Origin: Phaseolus vulgaris
Taxonomy: Eukaryota; Streptophyta; Magnoliopsida; Fabales; Fabaceae
Assembly: GCF_000499845.2 (NCBI RefSeq)
Contig: NC_023756.2
Location: 8,043,344 to 8,107,343, forward strand
Reading direction: 5' to 3'
DNA length: 64,000 nucleotides
The notes below the pieces were generated by a model that had not been told where the DNA came from, did no database searches, and worked only from the letters and a program-made list of their open reading frames with translations. Shown here piece by piece: positions 47,690-59,937 of this stretch. The translations under genes and the position numbers were made by a program. Each line of letters opens with the position of its first letter. Position 1 is the stretch's first letter.

Positions 47690-48350
47690 TTGAATGCCTA
47701 ATCATTATGTCATTGAGACAATTGGTCATGCAATTTGGTAACAATTTATGGGTCCCAATCATTAGTACGAGGTTATCACTAAGGATGTCCAAGCTAAACT
47801 GTGGAAATATTTTAAGGTGACTTCATACAATAATTTTAATGAATTACAATAGTAAACATTCTTTTATTATGATGAATTTGATTTTATGTTTTTTTACATG
47901 CTAGAGTTACTTTGGTATCTCATGATGAGTGACAAATTCGACATGTTTATGACACTAAAATACTTTTGTGATATGCTCACCAAAGCTATGATAAAGGAGA
48001 CTAGACCTAATTGAATTGGTGAACAAGTAGGAATTGATCTTTTGAACTATTGGGAGACCAAAAAGTTCAAATATAAATACTCTTAAAACAACATTAATAG
48101 ATCTTTGTGTTGAGGTTACTTGCTGCAAATCCCACCTCAACATTGCATTGGGCATATTAACTACTCAATCTTATGCAAATATCCTTATATGTTATTAAAT
48201 AATGTATTGGAAATATAATGCTTTTAATTGTATAAATTTTTGTAATGAAATTACATATGATCGACAGTGGAACCAAATGAGTTATTTCTCACTACTCATA
48301 CCAAGAAGGATAATGTTTGAGTATTGGTCATGCCTGTGAGACCTATGCAA
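47690..48350 (+). pseudogene. Ptta/En/Spm plant transposase relic, copy 1
   Basis: The plus-strand translation in broken frames gives TPNHYVIETIGHAI-like text, FMGPNHQYEVITKDVQAKLW, then LTTHTKKDNV near 48,285. That order resembles the plant transposase (Ptta/En/Spm) family, in which a THTKK motif is common. Several stops and frameshifts are present. It lies just outside the right end of the CACTA element. Confidence 0.5.
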
Positions 48351-48434
48351 GTTATTCATTTTAATGTTGTTATTTATATTTTTAACTTGCATTTCTAAAT
48401 ATTATTGTTAATATATTTAATTTTCAATTTTAAA

Positions 48435-48698
48435 TTATTGGGCTTTATTTGTTTGACCCAACTTTCCTTTTCTGTTTCAGCTAGGTCTTAATCTTTTTCT
48501 TATATATACACCATGTATTTAACTCTGTAATATACAAGTGAATAAAAGTTTCTTTTATATTTATTTTTCTCTACAATTAGGGTTCATCAAAACCTCTCTT
48601 TCTTCATTACGATTACGTGCGATTACGTACGCTACATTAAAGCATCACATCAGCAAAGGAATATTCATCTTCATTTACTGTAATATGGTATCAGAGCC
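48435..48698 (+). repeat. Copia LTR end with tRNA-Met primer-binding site
   Basis: TGGTATCAGAGCC at 48,686-48,698 is the complement of the plant initiator tRNA-Met 3' end, the usual primer-binding site of Ty1/copia elements. The ~250 bp before it has TATA-like and leader-like text and is read as the 5' LTR. No gag follows, so it is a remnant. Unit 2 lacks it. Confidence 0.65.
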
Positions 48699-48810
48699 AT
48701 TTCGAGCCTATCCTAGCGAGTATTTGTTGGGCCTATCGTGCCACCCGCTATCGGACCACCCATAATATATAGTCTCACGCACGAGTTGGCAGTCTCGGCG
48801 TGAGGGGGTG

Positions 48811-48950
48811 TGTTGGAGATCCCACATCGACTAGAGATTAGTGCCTTTCATTGTATATAAGTGGGTGCAAACCTCAACCCTATGAGCCGGTTTTATGGGG
48901 TTGAGTTAGGCTTAAAGTCCACTTCGTAACTAGGAAACTTATCTTAAGTA
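48811..48950 (+). repeat. Dispersed legume repeat starting TGTTGGAGATCCCACATCG
   Basis: The text TGTTGGAGATCCCACATCG, then AAGTGGGTGCAAACCTCA and GGGTTGAGTTAGGCTTAAAG, is a phrase I recognise as very common in legume genomes as part of an LTR/TRIM-like repeat. Boundaries are approximate. Confidence 0.55.
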
Positions 48951-49049
48951 GTTGCAGACCATTCAATCAGATAGTTATAAAGGATTCATTGACAACCTTT
49001 CATACTTAAATGGAATAAAAATGATTCAACCTAGAATGATATTATTAGA

Positions 49050-49700
49050 GGAAAGAGAACATAGATGTTATGATGTTGAACAATGTGCTTTGATGTCTCC
49101 AAAACGGCTTTGAAGACTTGATGAACCTACTCTAGTGTTTGTGTGTGTTGTCTAGTAGTTTTTGACTTGTTAATTCACACCTTGTATTGATCCAAGCTCA
49201 CTTGACTCTATCTCTTTTAAAAGAAATGTTTTCTAAAAGCTGAGAAATTTTAGTCAGTTGTTTTTTATAATCAACCAGTTGAAAAAACTGCTACTCAAAG
49301 GTATTGAGGCTAAAGTAAGTTTTCAACCTGTTGAATTGTCGAAACAACTGGTTGTTTGATACTTAGTGGGTTTGCAAAATGTTTTATTTTGTTTTTGCTG
49401 TCAAACTGAAACAACCAATTATTTCGATAAAACAACTGACTGTTTTATTTGAATCCTTAACAGAAAAATATTTCAATAAGTTGTTTTGTAAAACAATTAG
49501 TTGTTTTTATAACAATTCTGTTAAGAGTTTGAAACTGTTTTTAAATGATTCCAACTGCTTTTGATTTATGATCTAACAATTTTAACCACTTGCTTAACTC
49601 TATATAAAGGTTGTTTGATGATCTTAAGAAAAACTCCTAAGATAGAGAGCTTATCAAAAACATTTTCAAGAGAATCAAGAGTTTTGGATCAGTGTGGAAT
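49050..49700. repeat. LTR-like repeat with paired CAACYGGTTG words
   Basis: From 49,253 to 49,505 there are four pairs of CAACCGGTTG-like words (CAACCTGTTG, CAACTGGTTG, CAACCAATTA, CAACTGACTG and others), each pair 21 nt apart: 49255/49276, 49324/49345, 49412/49433 and 49474/49495. The same family recurs at 58,561-59,601 and 59,938-61,100. Confidence 0.7.
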
Positions 49701-50295
49701 AAGATGCATGTACAACAACAAGAAAACACACTACATGATAATATTGAAGAATTAAAAAAAATATATAAAATATATAAGTTCATTATTTTACAATTTGTTT
49801 AAGTTCATACGTCAACAATTAAGATTCAAGAAAATTTTAAATATTGTTGACATAATGTCACTTTTAGAACCAAATCTCAAAAAGAGTATAACATTTGACA
49901 TTGTAGCAAGTGAAAAACTACATTGAATTCTTAGAGATCCATATATATAGCAAATAAAGAAAGAATAAATGGAGAAAAATATCTCAAAGATACTAGATTT
50001 AAGAATAGACTTGAAATATCACTTTACAAGTCATGAGTGGAAAACAAAGCATGTCATGAATGTGAAGAACATGATCATAACAGTATAACTTACAATAAAA
50101 AATAATAATTTAATTTTCTTTTCTTATTTTCAGGTCATGTTATTACATTTATTGGTTTACCAACCTAATAAAGAAAATTACTTTTCTTAGTTAATAAAAT
50201 AATTATTTACATGTATAATTTGACTTGGAATGTTCACCACAATCTATGCTATAAATTACAACTTTTTATAAATTGTTTATTATAGAATTGTAACT
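49701..50295. other. Spacer between duplicated units
   Basis: Unique AT-rich DNA between the end of the repeat in unit 1 and the start of unit 2. No gene found. Confidence 0.45.
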
Positions 50296-50952
50296 CAATA
50301 CTAGAGTAAATTCAACCATCTATTAAAGAATAAAAAAGATGAAAAAGAATACAAAGGAAACAAATTACAAGTGGCTGGAGGAGGAGAAGATTACATTATA
50401 AGCTTCTTCATGGTCTCACAATTTACTTTTTTACTGTCACTAAATTCTGTTTTTATAAACCTTATATATAATGAGAAATTACCTTCTATCTTTATTTTTA
50501 ACAAAGATTATATATATATATATATATATTGATGAAGAGAAAAAGAAAAATACACCTAATTATTCTATTATTCTTCATTAATTTGCACTGGTAATCTAAA
50601 ACTAAATAAAAGGTTCATATAATTATTTCTAGAATAAGTGGATTCCTTCTATGTATATATATTACTAAATTGTCATTCTTTGATATATGTATGCTGAAAC
50701 ACAAAGAATGTATGACTTAAATTTCAATCCTAAAATATTTAATTAAGAAACAAAACTAAATATCATTTACTGGTTTAATGTATGGATTGAGGACACAGTA
50801 TATCTATACTGTATTATATTTTCAATACAGATTGGAAAGTTAAGAATTAATTCTTCAATATACAATGGATCATTTGAAGTATCTCACTTCTTCAATAAAT
50901 GTTTTCTTATATATACAAATTTGTGCACTGCATGATCCAAGTTATATATACC

Positions 50953-53900
50953 TCAAACTTCTGGTGGAGATTGATGTGAAGATATAACTGAATCATTGAT
51001 TTGTTCTTGATCAATTGGACTTGCACAGATTAGTGGTTGCCTGATTTCTTCAGAACTTTTAGAAGGAAGCCCTTTCTTGTTATCAGGGTACAGAACATAA
51101 TGTTGACATATTAAGATAGAATCATAGAATATTGTTACCTACAATGGTTAAAACAAATCAGAATTCATGATATACATCATCTGTGATACAAGTGGTTCAC
51201 TGAGTCTTTATAATATTCAAAAACTAAGAAATTGCATTCAGTGTGTCATTTATCTTCTAAGATATACTTCTTAAAAGTATGTAATAATAAATAACGATAT
51301 GTTCAACAAGTTTTGTAGTTTAATCTGAAAAAACAGTTTAGAATGTAATACTTAATACATGATTTAAATTGAAGAGACATCAATGATTTCCCAAGAAGAA
51401 TATGGAGTATAAGCACAGAATTTCATACCAAGGAAATAAGTACTTTCCCAATGTTTCCATAGAAGTTCACCCAGGAATCTACATTTGGATCAAATTGAAA
51501 TTATTGTACATATTCATTCAAAGATAAAATCTGAAGAGAGGGTCAAATTCATGATTACTTCACACACCTTGGTCTATGGACTGCACAACCATTTGTGAAT
51601 AATTAAAGACACCTCCAGAAAAATCAAGTAGAACAGTGCCAATGCTAAATCCATTTGTGCTCTTCCTCGAGAAGTTCAAGAATGTCTAGATTTCATAAGC
51701 AAGTAACCATTACTCAGTAACTACACCAGATAAATATCATTTCCTTATTATTGTTGCCTGTCAGTGTTATTCTGTCAAACTACAAAGGTGTAAGAACTTA
51801 GTAAGATGATATGTTGCATCCTTGGAAGATAATTATTCCATAATTAGTGTTGATTCTGAATTGGTTATCTTTTTGATGATTTGATTTGATTTTTATATAG
51901 CTTTAATTATCTGTTATTTCTTGTTCTAATTATCTTTTTTTTTTCTTAATTAGACTGTAAATAGGATATAAATTTAGAGATTCAGAACTACATTCAATCT
52001 TCTTCTGTTAACTGAATATAGCAAAAACACAAAATATTTGTCAGAATATTAACAATGAGTCACCAAAAAGTACGAAAATCTGAAGTAAGCAAATGCAGTC
52101 AAATTCTAAGATCATATGCATGTTTGAATCTCATTAAGAAAACATCAAATCAGGTCAATTATGTTACAAAACGTGGGAAGCTATTTGCTTATGAGTAAAC
52201 AGGAAAAACCACTTCTGGGGCATGATATCAATTTTCTACACATGATATGCATAGAACATGATATAGAGGAGGTTAAGGCATTCTGACCTGTGGAAAATAT
52301 TTGATGAGGGTCATAATTGCTTGAATTATGCTGCAGTATAATTGATTTCCTCAAATTATTAGAGGGAAATGGAATTATAGCATAGAAAAAGAAAAAGAAC
52401 TCCATAATGTTAACAATTATATTAAATAAATAAATATGAAGAGACAGAAGAATATCAACATTCCATTCAAAGGTCCTTCGAGAGGTTGATGTTTTGCAGT
52501 GTGATACACTGAAATGGCTTAACTGTTCCAAAAGGAAACTTGACTCAATTTACAACACCGTCCCTTTTTGAACAAGTTAGGAAGCCTCAACAGTTGTTGA
52601 TTCATAGATATGAGAAATAATCACACTTCAAATGTATACTTCCAAACTTTTATATATCAGTAGTCATAAATATGTGAAAAGACTGCATACTATTCAGCCA
52701 TAGCCTCTACTTTATAGTTCTGCAAAATTTCTTTAAGCCAAGTTTGAGCTTGACCATTAATTAAGTACTCTATGCTCAGTGGCATCTTGCTTACCCCAAC
52801 ACATAATGTGAATCTTAGAAAGTGCAAAGAGTGCAATAATGAAAGTGCAGAAGTGCAATAATCACATATTGAAAACAGAATAAAGTGCTTGAGAATAATA
52901 TATTGATGATGCCCTTTTTTAACCTTGATTAATAAACGGCAGCAATAGGAATAAAGGTTTTAAAAGAGAAACAACATATGTGCCCTTATATTTGATTTAT
53001 CTGTATCATTAGAACTTGGAGCAAATACCCTGCTACTTTTCAAACAACAAAACGTCTTTAAAATATCTTGATAAGGTGTTAAGAAGAAGTACAACCTTAT
53101 TCCCATTTTCCAATTTCATCTCCATATTGTCCAAGCCATCCAAGATCTTATTGAAATCTACCAACTGTTCAACCATCATTTTTGACTCCATCATTCTAAA
53201 CGAATACAATTATGCTTCAGACAGAATCTGTGTGCCAATGACTTGGTCATATACAATGACTGAGGCTTCCCCACATCGACGCAACAGTGTTCTCCTTCGT
53301 GACTTCTCTCAGTGCCTTATGACCAAGGTACATGATTATGACGTTATTGGCTCTTTTGATCATGTTTATCTTCTCCTTCTGAGACATAGATGCTGGCATG
53401 TTCGTTTCACCCTTCACAGCATCAACACAACCTTGTTGAATTAAGATGGCTTCCATCTTGAGTCTCCACAACCCAAAATCGTTCTTCCCAAAAAACTTAT
53501 CGATGTCAAACTTGGTGGCCATTTATTTATCTCCTTTACTTTTATTTTTTGTCCTCACAAACAATGCCAATTATTGGTTTCTCAATAATAATGAAGCCAA
53601 AAGAAAACACTTTATTTGATAACAAAAGGTTTATACATAAAGAACGGCCACATAACAATATATTTTAAAAAAAATCACAAGAACTTTATATATATATATA
53701 AACCCTATGCAAACCATTCAAAACCAAAACAGTTAAGACAATTATAACAAACACGTACTAAATTATCTAACTTTCTCCTGTACATCGTCTAACCGTCTGA
53801 CTAAGCTTTTGTACATGATTTAGAGCCGTTTATCACAGAAAGAGTGAAACTTACTTGAAGATGGAGACTAGCCAAAGCCAAGATTGGCTAGGCAATGCTA

Positions 53901-54650
53901 TGAAAAAGCAAACAGCAGCAGTAAACCACACTACAACAGCTATTGCAATGGAATAGTAGGAAAATTTCTGATTTCCACGCTGCAAATTAGTAGCAGATCA
54001 TTCACTGTCTTTGAATTAATAAGACCAGGAGCTAAAACGTATATTCATGAGAGGAAAATACAATCTCTTAAGAAGAACTTGTGATAATACTTACATCAAA
54101 CATAGCAATTTGGGAAAATATAATTAGATGTAATATGACTGCATGACTAGAGAAAGCAACATCATTAGCTGCAACAGGAATCATCTGCAGCAACAAGAGG
54201 TTATAAACCAAAATTACATAATCAATTTGTATCATTAAATACTAATATAAACTTATGTATGACGATGGCATTGAAATTAAACTCTTGGTTGAAAAGAACA
54301 TACCTGTCCATAACCATACCTCTCAAAATACTGCTTCTGAACAACAGGGCTAAAGTAGAGGGAAGCATTGTATATGAGATATGAACACTGTTTGGTTAAG
54401 TTCAGAAGCTCAAAATCCAAGCTTAATCCCACCACACTGAGTTTGAATATAAAACCAACCAAAACCACTTAAGAATCCATCCCAAAGGAAAAACAGCAAC
54501 AGAAATGATTATAGAACATGAAAAAAACAACCTTTTCCTTCGAAAATTCAGGATGATTTGTGGGTAGCCAGCAACTGCCCATGAAAGAAAAGCTAACCAA
54601 CCAAATACTTGGTAAATCACTTCTAATGGAAATGAGTTCCAAGGAACCAT
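50953..54650 (-). CDS. Cystinosin homolog, copy 2 (8 exons)
   Basis: Minus-strand exons: 54532-54650, 54304-54436, 54095-54184, 53855-53979, 52288-52330, 51568-51685, 51429-51478 and 50953-51138. The lengths are the same as in copy 1 (119, 133, 90, 125, 43, 118, 50, 186 nt), with intact GT-AG sites and an open 287-residue frame. The start is [10 protein letters not shown]; an upstream in-frame ATG (54,686) adds 12 residues foreign to the family and was not used. Changes from copy 1 include Lys5Asn, Thr12Ile, Ala to Glu in SLDF(A/E)LLNL, Pro to His in exon 3, ILTVIK to IMTLIK in exon 5, and Asn to Thr in the family's GNVLLD motif. The last alters a conserved position next to the transport-coupled Asp, so copy 2 may differ in activity (inference). 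Role otherwise as in copy 1. Confidence 0.88.
53100..53522 (-). pseudogene. Ty1/copia gag fragment in cystinosin intron 4, copy 2
   Basis: The minus-strand frame from 53,522 reads [20 protein letters not shown], then [16 protein letters not shown] and [15 protein letters not shown]. This is a better preserved version of the fragment in copy 1, open for 91 residues before it breaks near 53,247. Later gag-like text continues to about 53,100. No downstream pol. Confidence 0.78.
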
Positions 54651-54776
54651 TTCTTTGTCTCTGTGTTTCTGGCACAGAGGAATCAATAAGTTTGTCTTTC
54701 AATGGATGACTGAATCGTCCAAATATGTCTAAAATCTATTATTATAATTATTGTTTAGATGATATTTTCGTGTGTA

Positions 54777-54807
<31 letters not shown>

Positions 54808-55099
54808 GAAAACACAGGTGCATCAACGTCTATATATATTTTTTTTAATAATAATACATAAAATATTTTAAATGAATTTATTTTTTATTATTATAAAAAA
54901 TATAAACATGCAATGCAATATATAAATTGGTGTATAGTGTGTTCCAATAAGATATGAATAAGGATAAGGTGGTGGCATCAATAATTGCATAACTTTCTAT
55001 AAAATAATAATTAGATGAGTCTCTGAGGGGTAGTTAAGGATCAAAGTAATTAATTAATATATTCAAAATTATTGAGATGTTGTACTTTTATTAAAAAAA

Positions 55100-55755
55100 T
55101 ACAAACCAAAAGAAAGGTTGAAACTTTATATTAACAAAGCTACAACATAGGTCCACGTCTTCCTTAAATTTTTCAATTATTATAATTTTTCTTCCACTCT
55201 CCTAAGTTATTATTTAAATTCTTCATCTTAATTTGAATTTCTTATATTTTATATTGTTTTTAAGAGTGTTTTTCCAATTTGCTACCACCAATTCTTGTGT
55301 TAATAATTCTTATGTTCATGCAATTGCAATAATTTCTCTCTTTTTTATCTTTTTGCTTATGTTATTTGCTTGGTATACATTTGTAGATTTGTTAGATTCT
55401 TCTGTCTATATAACGTATGATAAATAATTCAAAAAGTATTGATAAAAAAGATATCGTTATAATCTATTCGATTTATTTTATTATTAATTATTATTGAAAT
55501 TCTATTAATGTTTGTCTCTTGATTTTCTCACAATTCAAATTTTCTAACTTTATAAAATATATTTTCTTTAACAGAGCACTTATTGCTTATTTTTTCTTTT
55601 ATTATAATTTCACAAGTATATGTATATTTATCTGTAATAATAATAATAACTATTATTATTACTATTATTTATGTGTCCTATAATTATTACATGTCATTTT
55701 TCATATATTAATATTTTTCTCATTCTAAGTGATTAATATATATATATATAATTAT
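55100..55755. repeat. Unit-2-specific insertion, unclassified
   Basis: Unit 1 runs directly from TACTTTTATTAAAAATATT to ACATATTCAAATAGAATG (near 45,010-45,030). In unit 2 the same two phrases are about 650 bp apart. The inserted DNA is AT-rich with no recognised ends or coding domain. Confidence 0.6.
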
Positions 55756-56534
55756 AAAATATTACATATTCAAACAGAATGAAATAAAATATCAAGAGTT
55801 AAATAAATTTTTTGCTACTTTAAAAATTGATTTACTTTTTTTATCAAAAATAAAATGTACATTTTTTTTTTAAAATGGATTGATTTCTTTTTCAAAATTA
55901 GTATTATTAGATGGATAGTTTATTCTAAAAACACTATAGTCTTAATAGAGACATTTGTTAAACTCTATGACTTTCATAAAATATATAAAGAAAAATATTC
56001 AAATGTCCATATCTTCCATATCTTGAAGAGAATTATGGAAATGTGTGACCTTGAATTGAAGAAAAAAACACTCAATTTATTTACTTGTTAATATAAATTG
56101 TTGAAGAGAAATAACACATACTTTGTATGTTTGATCGATTTCAAATTGCAAATTTTGGTATAATAAACTCTTTTTAAGATGTACATATAGTTGTAATAGA
56201 AATCTCGTCTTAAGTATCGTCTAATAACTATGTAAATACTTATGGTGTTGGATGTCTAATAACTTTAAGCTCATCTTATTTGTTTGGAGTATTTGATGAC
56301 TCATAATACAACATCTAGTGACCAATAATCATTGTACAATTTATTCTATTTTTCTATAAGAGTTAGTTAGAGTACTTAACTAAGTTGTAATGTTTTGTAG
56401 CTTTTTATATGGGAGGTCCATATTTATTGTTGGATACAAGATACTTAAGTATGATAAAGATACTTGTATGTGATTAATTGTGAATGTATGAGACATTCTT
56501 TCTTACCCATTTTTTGAGAGTTTTTCATTCTTCA

Positions 56535-58092
56535 CACTAGAAGAAAAAATGGTTTTAACAGGAGTTTATTTTTATATTTTTCAGGGTTAAAACTTCTATT
56601 AAGTCATTTACCTAAGGTTGCATTTTCCTCGCTAAACCATTCATGTGGAACGTGTTCCCCGAGGTTTTTTTAAACCTCAAGAAAAGCCTTTAAGAACATT
56701 TGTTAAATACCATAGGTTTAAGAACCTCCATAAAATACCATGTGTTTAAAAACCTTCGTAAAATACCATGGGTTTAAAAATCTCCGTAAAATATCATGGG
56801 TTTAAGAACCTTAGTAAAATACCATGAGTTTCAAAATCTTTGTAAAATGACTTGCCATTTGAAATAACCTTCATCCCCATTTTCCACCATCTTTAACGAT
56901 CCTCCTGACTTCTCTCTTCCACCGTAGACACACTTCTCTCTGACATAGGCTCAATGGCCGCCGACGACAGTCCTAACAAGGAATCACAATTCAGCCACAT
57001 TTATGTCTAGTATATATAAGGAGAAGAAACATTAAATAAGGCACTATCTTCTTCTTACTCCAACATTGCTTCTTCCACCACCTTACTGCCCCAACTTGGG
57101 TCACAAGCCACTGTTACCTAACTCGACAACAACTGGTGTTTATCACTGCTTTATATATCCTAAATAATTGCATTATTTATCAGACGTGGACTTCAAAGCC
57201 ATGTGTTTTCTTGGCTAAAGATTGCAAGAACATATTGCGAGGAGAAATTAACATTATCACTTCTCACAAATTATTAGATGCATTTTAAAATAAAAGCCTT
57301 AATTTAAAATATTTCAAAATTATGAGAATTAAATATTAACAATTATAACTAAAACTAAAATTGCACATAAAATATACGTACATCAAAAGGTAAAACAAAA
57401 TAAATCAATTTTTTTGAAGTATGAGCTCGTTACAAAAAAACTAGGAATTATCTAACCCAATTACCATCAATCATAAAAAAAATTATGCAAATATTGTTGA
57501 AATACTTATTATCCAAGGTTATTTTGCTGAGTTTTTTAAATAAACTTTTGAAACTTTAGAAAACTTATTTGTAATGTAAAGTTACACTTTCAAAATTTTA
57601 GAGAATTTAGTTATAAAATATATAAAAATATATTAAAACTATGTAGTTTTTAATTATTAATTTATAAATTAATTTAATTATATTTATTTATTGAAGTTTG
57701 AAAATCTGGAGTCTTTTATTGAGGTTTTACAATAATTTTTTGGAATTTAACGAAGGTTAAAAAAAAACTTATGTTATTTTGCTGAGATTTTAGAAAAAAC
57801 CTTTGGAATTTAACTAAGGTTAAAAAAATCTCTGTTATTTTGCTAATTTTTTAGAATAAATCTTTGAAATTTAACGAATGTTAAAAAAACCTCTGCTATT
57901 TTGCTAAGGTTTTAAAATAAACTTTTGAAATTTAATGAAGGTTAAAAAAACCTCTGTTATTTTGTTAAGATTTTTGAATAACCTTTGGAACTTAACGAAG
58001 GTTAAAAAAAACCTTTGTTAATTAAATCAATTCCTAAGGTTATATCAACCTCCGCTAAATAACATCCGTTAAAATCTTTTTTTCTTGTAGTG
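56535..58092. mobile_element. Non-autonomous CACTA transposon, copy 2 (1,558 bp)
   Basis: The left end is CACTAGAAGAAAAAAT and the right end is the inverse of CACTACAAGAAAAAAA, with the same TCA target duplication (56532-56534 and 58093-58095) as copy 1. It was therefore copied by the segmental duplication rather than inserted twice. The left ~30-bp and right ~60-bp subterminal repeats are also kept (56,690-56,850 and 57,720-58,020). No transposase gene inside. Confidence 0.9.
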
Positions 58093-58384
58093 TCATCTCT
58101 TTGAGTGTGATTATTAGTCACTATTGCACTAGTTTAATCCATCCTGGCTCTCCTAGTCGAGCCCACTCATGTTCTTCCAATCCAACCCACCCCTCTTACG
58201 ACTATTGATGAGGAAGATAAGAATATACATGGTTGTCCTATTGTGGACTACAATGTCTTCAATGAGGAGATGTAATGTGATGATAATGGAAGGTTCATCA
58301 TACAAACAAAAGGATAAATGGTAAATCTATTATTGTTGAATTTTCATTTTAATTTTGGAACTTAATGCTTAATATTTTTCTTTG

Positions 58385-58560
58385 GATATTATATAGTTGG
58401 ACACCTAATCATTATGTCATTAAGACAATTGGCCATGCAATTAGGTCACAATTTATGGGTCCCAATCATTAGTATGAGGTTATCATTAAGGATGTCCAAG
58501 CTAAACTGTGGAAATATTTTAAGGTGACTTCATACAATAATTTTCATAAATTAACATAGT
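58385..58560 (+). pseudogene. Ptta/En/Spm transposase relic, copy 2, 5' part
   Basis: Text homologous to the 47,690-47,850 part of unit 1 (NHYVI.TIGHAI, GPNH.YEVI.KDVQAKLW). It stops abruptly at about 58,560, where the LTR-like repeat begins. A likely C-terminal continuation (LQANKRYALLEKRMEIIQEQ, 59,758-59,817) lies beyond that repeat, so the gene relic was split by the insertion. Confidence 0.5.
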
Positions 58561-59601
58561 AAGTTGTTTTTCTTACTAAAAGCCAAGAAATTTTAGTCAG
58601 TTGTTTTTATAATCAACCAGTTGAAAAGGATGTTACTCAAAGGTATTGAGGCTAAAGCAAGTTTTTCAACCTGTTGAATTGTCGAAACAACTGGTTGTTT
58701 GACACTTAATGGTTTTCAAAATGTTTTGGAAAAGTTTTGTTTTCTTTTGTCTTTGTTGTCAAACTGAAACAACTAGTTATTTCGATAAAACAACTAGATG
58801 TTTTATTTGAATCCTTAACAGAAAAATTATTTCAATCAGTTGTTTTGTAAAGCAATCTGTTGTTTTTATAACAATTCTGTTAAGAGTTTGAAATTGTTTT
58901 TAAATGATTCCAACTGCTTTTGATTTATGATCTAACAGTTTTAAAGACTGTTTGATGATGTTTTAAAAAAAAAATAAGATAGAGAGCTTATAAAAATATT
59001 TTCAAGAGAATCAAGAGTTTGGGATCATCACTTGTGTGTGAAATAGGACTGGGTTTTTGTATACTTTTGTACCACTACTTTGTAAATCCCAGGTGTACTC
59101 GATTTTCTTCTTTTGAACACTGTAAATCTGTGTAATATGTGTAAATCAGTTTCAGAAAGACTTTCTGTAAATTGAGGTGTTGCCAAGGAGTGTTGTGTGT
59201 TTTTGACAGGTTCGAGATCAACATTCTTTGTGTGGTTTTGGCTAAGAAGTGTTGTGTGTTCTCTAGGGGTTCAACATCAACATTCTTAGTGTGTTTTTGT
59301 AATCTAGTTTTGATTGCATAGTGAATTCTTAAATGAGGACTGGATGTAGCTCTTGGTTAAGAGTGAATCAATATAAATCGCTTTGTGTGAATCTCTCTAT
59401 CCCTTCTCTTATACATTATTTTCATCATTGTTCTTATACAACCAGTTGAATTTCTGTAAAGAACTATAAAACTGAAATTTTATCCAGTTGAACAGGAAAT
59501 CAATTGGTTGATTTTTCACAACTTTTTACTCTACTTCCAAACTTTGCGAAAATCTTGTCAAAACAATTCACCCCCATCTTGTTTTGGTCACACATTCTAA
59601 C
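58561..59601 (-). repeat. LTR-like repeat, minus orientation, about 1.04 kb
   Basis: Read on the minus strand it starts TGTTAGAATGTGTGACC with GGGGGTGAATTG downstream, contains AGAACACACAACACTTCTTAG-like phrases, and ends in the CAACYGGTTG-word cluster (58,598-58,860; pairs 20-21 nt apart, for example 58667/58688 and 58770/58791). It splits a transposase relic, and is read as a solo LTR. The target duplication was not confirmed. Confidence 0.6.
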
Positions 59602-59937
59602 ATATGACACTTGGGACTTGACATAATGTGTCATCCCGCACTCAACCCTCAACTTTAGTTCTTATCGCTGGTCAAACACAAACTATTAGCTGAGACTAAT
59701 TTTTTTTTAAAGAAGTTAAAGAAGTATATGAAAGAGATAATGCAACAACTATATGCTTACTTCAGGCAAATAAAAGGTATGCATTATTGGAGAAGAGAAT
59801 GGAGATTATACAAGAACAATAGACCATGGTGTTAAAACAACAAATTCGAGATAGTTGAACTGTCACTAATTAAGTGCATCCTCACCATGCTAAATACTTT
59901 AGAAACCAACCTTTGAGTTGAACTTCAACCTCATTTT
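59602..59937 (+). pseudogene. Transposase relic segment between inverted repeats
   Basis: One plus-strand frame gives ERDNATTICLLQANKRYALL then EKRMEIIQEQQTMVLKQQIR, resembling the coiled C-terminal part of Ptta/En/Spm proteins. It ends in stops. It sits between the head-to-head LTR-like repeats. Confidence 0.45.

Larger units (their letters stand above)
40193..47850. repeat. Tandem segmental duplication, unit 1
   Basis: Unit 1 aligns by eye with unit 2 (about 50,296-58,560) in the same order and orientation. Shared content: a cystinosin gene, a gag fragment in its intron 4, (TA)n, a CACTA element and the start of a transposase relic. Exact shared text includes AATGGATCATTTGAAGTATC and ACTTCTGGTGGAGATTGATG. 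Unit 1 keeps about 370 bp between two (TA)n runs (44,338-44,702) that unit 2 lacks. Confidence 0.93.
50296..58560. repeat. Tandem segmental duplication, unit 2
   Basis: Second copy of 40,193-47,850. Differences from unit 1: about 330 bp extra near 50,440-50,775 with a (TA)n run, about 650 bp extra at 55,100-55,755, and loss of the TA-bounded segment near 54,807. Beyond 58,560 an LTR-like repeat interrupts the transposase relic, so the homologous end cannot be fixed. Confidence 0.93.

Noticed and set aside
49050..59030. Similarity of 49.2-49.7 kb and 58.6-59.0 kb as part of the segmental duplication
   Set aside because: The flanks differ and the repeat at 58,561 cuts into a transposase relic at a point where unit 1 continues; two insertions of one LTR family explain it better.
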